From contig NZ_JAPSIB010000009.1 in assembly GCF_031179145.1 (NCBI RefSeq), forward strand, positions 1 to 64,000: 64,000 nucleotides of DNA, given 5' to 3'. Position 1 is the stretch's first letter, and the number at the start of each line of letters is the position of its first letter. Shown one piece after another: positions 59,302-64,000 of the stretch. The translations under genes and the position numbers were made by a program. Source of the DNA: Brevibacterium sp. GTDB taxonomy: Bacteria; Actinomycetota; Actinomycetes; Actinomycetales; Brevibacteriaceae. The notes below the pieces were generated by a model. That model searched no databases. It was not told the DNA's origin and was given only the letters and a program-made list of their open reading frames with translations.

Positions 59302-59391
59302 CGACTCTTCTCCACATCCGCGGCCCGGTTGTCGGGATTCCCGGCCGACCCGCAGGGCAACCGGGTTCGGGCCGGTCGCCTCATCGGGGTC

Positions 59392-59419
59392 AACACCGAC
59401 AAGCTGCCCCACTATTCCC
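59392..59419 (-). promoter_or_regulatory. SigH-dependent autoregulatory promoter
   Basis: On the minus strand GGGAAT (59419-59414), 19 nt, and GTT (59394-59392) match the SigR/SigH consensus GGAAT-N18/19-GTT. It lies about 90 bp upstream of ATG 59301, indicating positive autoregulation. Site read directly; sigma specificity from the known consensus. Confidence 0.75.
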
Positions 59420-59476
59420 TGTGAACCGTTATGCTAGCCAGTGAGATGCCCGACGTCGTCGCTAGGAAGGACCACA

Positions 59477-59974
59477 GTGTCTCCCATCCGATTCTTCGCC
59501 CGCCCCATGCTGGCCGCAGGTTACATCAGCAACGGGATCGATCGTCTGCGCAGCCCCGAGGCGGCCGCCGCATCGATCTCGCCACTTCTCGCACTGGCCC
59601 GGAAGAACATCGACGTTCCGGTCGACGCGACCACTGTGGCCAAAGCCACCGGAGCGGCCCAGGTCGCGGCCGGTTCGCTGCTGGCCATCGGACGGTTTCC
59701 GCGCACCAGTGCCGTCATCCTCGTGGGCACCTACCTGCTCGACACCGTCGGGGAGAACATCAATGCGGAGAAGGCGACGTCGAAGGCCGAGAAGCGCGAC
59801 CGCCTCGAACGCACCCTGATCCGCACCTCGATGCTCGGCGGTGCACTGCTCGCCAGCGTCGACACGGCCGGACGCCCCGGCCTGTGGTGGCGCACCCAGC
59901 ACGCTGCCGAGGACCTGTGGTCGTCGGTGGAGAAGACCTCACACCAGGCAATGAGTGCCCTTGGCGTCGACTGA
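59477..59974 (+). CDS. DoxX-family membrane protein
   Basis: A 165-residue protein with several hydrophobic segments: PIRFFARPMLAAGYISNGIDRL at the start, a Gly/Ala-rich helix near 55-75, one near 77-95 and one near 120-135. It fits the DoxX/SURF4 family linked in mycobacteria to a membrane redox complex with SodA and SseA. GTG 59477 follows AGGAAGGACCACA. Divergent from sigH; TATGCT at 59430-59435 may be its -10. Its end overlaps aroA. Confidence 0.8.
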   Translation: MSPIRFFARPMLAAGYISNGIDRLRSPEAAAASISPLLALARKNIDVPVDATTVAKATGAAQVAAGSLLAIGRFPRTSAVILVGTYLLDTVGENINAEKATSKAEKRDRLERTLIRTSMLGGALLASVDTAGRPGLWWRTQHAAEDLWSSVEKTSHQAMSALGVD

Positions 59975-61268
59975 GACAGCACTGACACACCCACAGGACT
60001 GGGTCGCTCCCGTCGCCGAGACCGGAGTCGACGCGATCGTCGAGGTCCCCGGCTCGAAGTCGCTGACCAACCGCTATCTGGTGCTCGCCGCTCTGGCCGA
60101 CTCGAGCTCAATCGTCCGCGGCTGGCTGCGCAGCCGGGACACCCTGCTGATGATCTCCGCTCTGCGCGCCCTCGGCGCGGGGATCGATGAGGTCGACGGT
60201 GAGCTGCACATCACTCCCATCGACCTCGCGGCCGCCGGCTCGCCGGTGCACATCGACTGCGGTCTGGCGGGGACCGTGATGCGGTTCGTGCCGCCGCTGG
60301 CCGCGGCCACCGGGCGCGAAGTCCACATCGACGGCGATCCCCAGGCCCGGGTCCGGCCGATGGACGTCACGATCGATTCGCTCACCCGCCTCGGCGCGCA
60401 GGTGACGTCCGAGACGAACTCCCTGCCTCTGACGATCCAGGCCGGTTCCGCCGTGCGCGGCGGTCATCTCGAGATCGACGCCAGTGCGTCGAGCCAGTTC
60501 GTGTCCGGTCTGCTGCTGACCGCCCCCGCGATGCCCCTGGGCATCGACCTCGTCCACCACGGGGAATCGGTGCCCAGTCGCACCCACATCGAGATGACCC
60601 TCGAAGTCCTCGCCGATGCCGGCGTCGACGTCACCGAGCCCGAACCGGAGCACTGGGTCGTCGAGCCGGGGCTCCCCCGCGGCCTCGACGTCCAGGTCGA
60701 GCCCGACCTCTCCAATGCCGCGGCGTTCCTGGCCGCGGCCCTGGCGACCCGGGGCCAGATCACCATTCCCGACTGGCCTGCGCACACGACTCAGGCCGGC
60801 GACGGATTCCGCCGGATCGCAGAGGCGTTCGGCGGCACCGTCGACCTCGACCGATCAGGACTGACGGTGAGGGGCCCGAAGAGGCTGCGTCCCGTCGACC
60901 TCGATCTCTCCGCCATCGGCGAGCTCACCCCCGTCGTCGCCGCTCTGGCGGCGCTGACCCCGGGCACCTCGCACCTGCGGGGCATCGGGCATCTGCGCGG
61001 GCATGAGACGGACCGTCTCTCGGCGCTGCGCCGAGAACTCGGCGCGATCGGAGCCGACGTCATCGAGCACCCTGCCGCGCTGACGATCACCGGATCCCGG
61101 CTGCGGGCCGGCACCTGGCACACCTATCACGACCACCGGATGGTGATGGCCGGTGCCGTCATCGGTCTGCAGGTCCCCGGACTCGTCATCGAGAACGTCG
61201 GCACCGTCGCCAAGACGCTGCCGCAGTTCGCGCAGCTGTGGGAAGCCATGCTGGACTCCAAGGACTGA
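59955..61268 (+). CDS. aroA: 3-phosphoshikimate 1-carboxyvinyltransferase (EPSP synthase)
   Basis: Sixth step of the shikimate pathway, 437 residues. PEP and shikimate-3-phosphate residues are seen in VPGSKSLTNRYLVLAALA, DCGLAGTVMRF, ASASSQFVSGLLL, and TYHDHRMVMAGAVIGL. GTG 59955 overlaps the DoxX gene by 20 bp; TTG 59961 is an alternative. rsgA begins 1 bp after its stop, so the three genes form one unit, as in mycobacteria (aroA-rsgA). Confidence 0.95.
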   Translation: MPLASTETALTHPQDWVAPVAETGVDAIVEVPGSKSLTNRYLVLAALADSSSIVRGWLRSRDTLLMISALRALGAGIDEVDGELHITPIDLAAAGSPVHIDCGLAGTVMRFVPPLAAATGREVHIDGDPQARVRPMDVTIDSLTRLGAQVTSETNSLPLTIQAGSAVRGGHLEIDASASSQFVSGLLLTAPAMPLGIDLVHHGESVPSRTHIEMTLEVLADAGVDVTEPEPEHWVVEPGLPRGLDVQVEPDLSNAAAFLAAALATRGQITIPDWPAHTTQAGDGFRRIAEAFGGTVDLDRSGLTVRGPKRLRPVDLDLSAIGELTPVVAALAALTPGTSHLRGIGHLRGHETDRLSALRRELGAIGADVIEHPAALTITGSRLRAGTWHTYHDHRMVMAGAVIGLQVPGLVIENVGTVAKTLPQFAQLWEAMLDSKD

Positions 61269-61269
61269 C

Positions 61270-62310
61270 ATGGCGCGGATCTACCGGGACGAGGACTACC
61301 GTCCGCGTCCGAACCGGCGCGGCTCGCGACCGCGGACCAAAACGCGTCCCCGCCACGAGTCGGCCGTCGAGGGGCTCGTCACCGCCGTCGACCGCGGTCG
61401 CTATCGCGTGGTCCTCGCCGACGACTCGGGGGGATTCCCCAGCTCCGACCCGCAGGGCGGTGACGGTCCCCAGAGCGTGACCGCAGTGCGGGCCTCCCAT
61501 CTGCGCAAGGATGCCGTCGTGCCCGGAGACATCGTCAAGATCGTCGGTGACACCTCGGGGGCGCAGGGGTCACTGGCCCGGTTGGTCGACATCACCGAGC
61601 GGCGCACTCTGCTGCGCCGCAGCGCCGACGACATCGACCCCGCGGAAAGGGTCATCGTCGCCAACGTCGAGGCGCTGGGCATCGTCACGGCCACCGCCGA
61701 TCCCGAACCCTCCTACGGTCTCATCGACCGCGCGATGACCGCTGCCCTCGACGCCGGCATCACTCCCCTGCTCATCGTCACGAAGACCGATCTCGCGCCC
61801 GCTGACGACATCGTCGAACGCTTCCGCGCCTCCGGCGTCGAGATCGTCCTCTCCGGACTGAGCGCCGACGGAACGCCGAGCGTCGCCGAGGTGTATGAAC
61901 GCCTGAGAGGCAGGATGAGCGTTCTCGTCGGTCACTCCGGTGTCGGGAAGTCGACCCTGATGAACGCCCTCGTCCCCGATGCGAAACGGGCGGTCGGCGT
62001 CGTCAACGACGTCACGGGCCGCGGCCGCCACACCTCCTCCTCGGCGATCTGTCTGCCCCTGGACGGCGGCGGATGGCTCGTCGACACACCCGGAGTGCGC
62101 AGCTTCGGACTCGCCCACGTCGACCGTGATTCTCTGCTGGCCGCATTCCCGGAACTCACCGAGGCGACCCTCGAGTGTCCCCGCGGCTGCCTGCATCAGG
62201 CCGACTCCCCCGGCTGCCGCCTCGACGACTGGGTGGCTGCCGGGAAGGCGGGCCCGGGCGGGGTCTCCCGTTTGGAATCACTGCGCAGGCTGCTTGCCAA
62301 CACTGTTTAG
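61270..62310 (+). CDS. rsgA: Ribosome small-subunit-dependent GTPase A
   Basis: A circularly permuted GTPase aiding 30S maturation, 346 residues. A basic N-terminus (RPRPNRRGSRPRTKTRPR) precedes an OB domain, then permuted motifs: G4 IVTKTDL, G1 LVGHSGVGKSTLMNAL near residue 220, G3 VDTPGVRSFGL, and a C-terminal zinc site ECPRGCLHQADSPGC. The stop TAG lies in a 23-bp duplication. Confidence 0.95.
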   Translation: MARIYRDEDYRPRPNRRGSRPRTKTRPRHESAVEGLVTAVDRGRYRVVLADDSGGFPSSDPQGGDGPQSVTAVRASHLRKDAVVPGDIVKIVGDTSGAQGSLARLVDITERRTLLRRSADDIDPAERVIVANVEALGIVTATADPEPSYGLIDRAMTAALDAGITPLLIVTKTDLAPADDIVERFRASGVEIVLSGLSADGTPSVAEVYERLRGRMSVLVGHSGVGKSTLMNALVPDAKRAVGVVNDVTGRGRHTSSSAICLPLDGGGWLVDTPGVRSFGLAHVDRDSLLAAFPELTEATLECPRGCLHQADSPGCRLDDWVAAGKAGPGGVSRLESLRRLLANTV

Positions 62311-62336
62311 AGTTGCGCGAGTGCACTGGTTAGAGT
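62301..62336 (+). repeat. 23-bp duplication of the rsgA stop-codon region
   Basis: CACTGTTTAGAGT (62301-62313) and CACTGGTTAGAGT (62324-62336) differ at one of 13 bases and are 23 bp apart. The first contains the rsgA TAG stop; the second carries a TAG in a different frame and doubles as a -10-like TAGAGT for hisN. Confidence 0.85.
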
Positions 62337-62343
62337 GGGGTCA
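62331..62343 (+). promoter_or_regulatory. Putative leaderless promoter of hisN
   Basis: TAGAGT (62331-62336) then GGGGTC then ATG 62343: a start site 7 nt after the -10 falls on the A of ATG. The GGGG could also be a weak ribosome-binding site. Confidence 0.45.
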
Positions 62344-63128
62344 TGACCGACCTCGACCTGGCGCTCGAACTCGCCGATCTCGCCGATTCCCTCAGCTACC
62401 GCCACTTCCTGGCCCAGGACTTCGCCGTGGAGACGAAGCCCGACCTCACTCCGGTGACCGAATGCGATCGCGCGGTCGAAGCGGCCATCATGGAACGGCT
62501 GGAGCGCGACCGGCCCGACGACAGCGTGCTCGGTGAGGAGTTCGGCTCCCATGGAACCTCGCCGAGGCGATGGATCGTCGATCCGATCGACGGCACGAAG
62601 AACTTCGTCCGCGGAGTCCCGGTCTGGGCGACCCTGATCTCCCTCTACGACGGAGAGGAGCCGGTGCTCGGCGTCGTCTCCGCACCGGCCCTGGGCCGAC
62701 GTTGGTGGGCGGAGTCCGGACAGGGAGCGTTCGTCACTGCCCTGGGGGAGGCTCCGAAGCGCATCGGCGTCTCCGAGGTCGAGGAGCTCGGCGACGCCTC
62801 TCTGTCCTATGCGTCACTGGGCGGTTGGAAGGACCTCGGGATCCTCGACGAATTCCTCGGCCTGTGCGAGTCGACGTGGCGCAACCGCGGCTACGGAGAC
62901 TTCTACTCGTACATGCTGGTGGCCGAGGGCGCCGTCGACATCGCCTGCGAGCCCGAGCTCGCTCTCTACGATATGGGCGCCCTGGTGCCGATCGTCCTCG
63001 AGGCGGGCGGTTCGTTCACCAATACAGCAGGAGCTCCCGGGCCGTTCGGCGGCAACGCCGTTGCGACGAACTCGCGACTGCACGAGGCGACGCTCGATGC
63101 GCTGGGCCGAGTCTCGCCGAGCATCTGA
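62343..63128 (+). CDS. hisN: Histidinol-phosphatase, inositol monophosphatase family
   Basis: A Mg-dependent phosphatase of 261 residues. Metal ligands are in GEEFGS, WIVDPIDGTKNFVRGVPVWATLI near residue 78, and the distal YDMGALVPIVLEAGG. The FVRG and surrounding residues match HisN rather than general inositol monophosphatases, so the penultimate step of histidine synthesis is likely. Located after aroA-rsgA. Confidence 0.88.
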   Translation: MTDLDLALELADLADSLSYRHFLAQDFAVETKPDLTPVTECDRAVEAAIMERLERDRPDDSVLGEEFGSHGTSPRRWIVDPIDGTKNFVRGVPVWATLISLYDGEEPVLGVVSAPALGRRWWAESGQGAFVTALGEAPKRIGVSEVEELGDASLSYASLGGWKDLGILDEFLGLCESTWRNRGYGDFYSYMLVAEGAVDIACEPELALYDMGALVPIVLEAGGSFTNTAGAPGPFGGNAVATNSRLHEATLDALGRVSPSI

Positions 63129-63131
63129 GCT

Positions 63132-63205
63132 CGATGAGCCCAGACCGAATGAGTATGGATCGAACGAGCACCGATCGCTCGAGCGTCGACCGCTCGAGCA
63201 CGGAA
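63132..63205 (+). repeat. 15-bp tandem repeat after hisN
   Basis: Units of 15 bp at 63146, 63161, 63176 and 63191, with a 14-bp partial unit at 63132, follow CGNNCGAGCNNCGAT. The array starts 4 bp after the hisN stop and ends at the ribosome-binding site of the next gene. Confidence 0.88.
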
Positions 63206-63214
63206 GAGGAGACA

Positions 63215-64000
63215 ATGCCTGATGTGATGCGCGCCGAGCTGTGGCATGCGATGGCGGATGCGGCGGGGCTCATCCGCGCCGACGGTTCGATCGGGGAGAC
63301 CATCTACGGTGAGATGACCACGCTGGCGGCCGACACCGGCTCCGTCAACCTCGGGCAGGGAGCGCCCGGCACCGACGCTCCGTCGGACCTCATCGAGGCG
63401 GCGACGACGGCCATGCGCGAGGGCTTCAATCAGTATGCTCCGGGCCAGGGTCATCACGAGTTCCTGGCAGCAGTGGCCGAGCAGCGCCGGCGCGACTTCT
63501 CGCAGCCGGTGGCTGAAGACCAGGTGCTCTTCACCTGCGGTGCCACTGAAGCCCTGACGGCTTCGATTCTGGCGCTGCTGCCGCGCGGCGGCACCGTGCT
63601 CACCTTCGAACCGTTCTACGACGCTTACCCGGCAGCTGTGACCGCAGCCGGCGGATCCCTCGTCACGGTGCCGATCCTGCCCGCGCCGGACGGCGGATTC
63701 GCACCCGACTGGAACCTCTTCGACGAGGTCGTGGCGGCCAGCCATCCGTCGATCATCATCGTCAACACTCCGCACAACCCGACCGGATTCGTCTTCAGCA
63801 CCGCGGACCTGAAGCGGATCGGGGACGCTGCGATCGCCGCCGATGCCTGGATCCTCACGGACGAGGTCTACGAGCAGCTCGTCCTCGACGGCGGTGTGCA
63901 TGTGCCGCCCGCAACGGCTGTTGCCGATCCGAAGCGCGTCGTCACCGTGTCTTCGGCTGGGAAGTCATGGAACGCCACCGGATGGAAGATCGGCTGGGTG
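63215..64000 (+). CDS. Class I/II aminotransferase (partial, runs off the window)
   Basis: The first 262 codons of a PLP-dependent aminotransferase. Features are VNLGQGAPGTDAPSDL, QYAPGQGHHEFLAAVAE, CGATEALTASILAL, NTPHNPTGFVF with the PLP-binding Asn, DEVYEQLV and the Schiff-base Lys in SSAGKSWNATGWKIGW. This resembles the KAT/YbdL and DapC-like branch; substrate not decided. ATG 63215 follows GAAGAGGAGACA. An in-frame ATG at 63134 would prepend RxSxD repeats but has no good ribosome-binding site. Confidence 0.9.
   Translation, partial: MPDVMRAELWHAMADAAGLIRADGSIGETIYGEMTTLAADTGSVNLGQGAPGTDAPSDLIEAATTAMREGFNQYAPGQGHHEFLAAVAEQRRRDFSQPVAEDQVLFTCGATEALTASILALLPRGGTVLTFEPFYDAYPAAVTAAGGSLVTVPILPAPDGGFAPDWNLFDEVVAASHPSIIIVNTPHNPTGFVFSTADLKRIGDAAIAADAWILTDEVYEQLVLDGGVHVPPATAVADPKRVVTVSSAGKSWNATGWKIGWV

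Noticed and set aside
63134-63214. Upstream in-frame ATG start for the aminotransferase
   Set aside because: No ribosome-binding site at 63134, the added residues are only tandem repeats, and AGAGGAGACA precedes ATG 63215.

Overview
The window reads as core chromosome of a high-GC actinomycete, most likely Brevibacterium or a close Micrococcales relative (inference from protein resemblance and gene order; no search was run). Supporting signs are the SigH/RsrA redox switch, a KGD-type fused 2-oxoglutarate decarboxylase/dehydrogenase, NucS, a MurA with Asp in place of the fosfomycin-sensitive Cys, a GuaB1-type IMPDH relative, group II truncated haemoglobin, DivIVA-like and dynamin-like proteins, and the 24-codon ribosomal protein bL37. 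Long stretches keep the gene order known from mycobacteria. I found no insertion sequence, prophage, integrase, rRNA or CRISPR array. Four tRNAs are present: Gly-TCC, Pro-TGG, Arg-TCT and Arg-CCG.

Layout. 0-3 kb: two tRNAs, an RNase HI gene and a DUF222/HNH gene. 3-16 kb: zinc alcohol dehydrogenase, rpiB, a DsbA-like mycothiol-type oxidoreductase, pepN, mscS, glbO, two thioesterases, ettA, a lipoprotein and an SSB paralogue; much of this matches the mycobacterial rpiB-to-EttA neighbourhood. 16-19.5 kb: a two-gene dynamin-like GTPase operon and tRNA-Arg. 19.6-25.4 kb: small proteins, MOSC, thiolase, a DivIVA-domain coiled coil, and nucS. 25.4-38.6 kb: murA, DUF2550, the complete F1Fo ATP synthase operon, wecA, sua5, prmC and prfA. 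38.6-46.6 kb: rho, thrB, thrC, hom, lysA and a catalytically empty ArgS paralogue. 46.7-53.6 kb: MFS transporter, tRNA-Arg, M15 peptidase, two CNNM/CBS membrane proteins and guaB1. 53.7-64 kb: kgd, an SGNH hydrolase, bL37, rsrA-sigH, a DoxX-like gene, aroA, rsgA, hisN and a truncated class I aminotransferase.

Functionally the genes cover oxidative phosphorylation, aspartate-family amino acids, shikimate and histidine pathways, peptidoglycan precursor synthesis, translation termination and ribosome assembly, transcription termination, DNA mismatch-type repair, and thiol stress response.

The most unusual feature is a recurrent one. Short tandem repeats (period 15-57 bp, sequence different at each locus) sit at the 3' ends of about nine genes, and in at least six of these the repeat unit contains the gene's own stop codon. 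With periods of 19, 20, 23 or 26 bp the copied stops fall in different reading frames. The same kind of tandem expansion also appears inside coding regions (rho, mscS, the ArgS paralogue, rnhA). I know of no description of this pattern.
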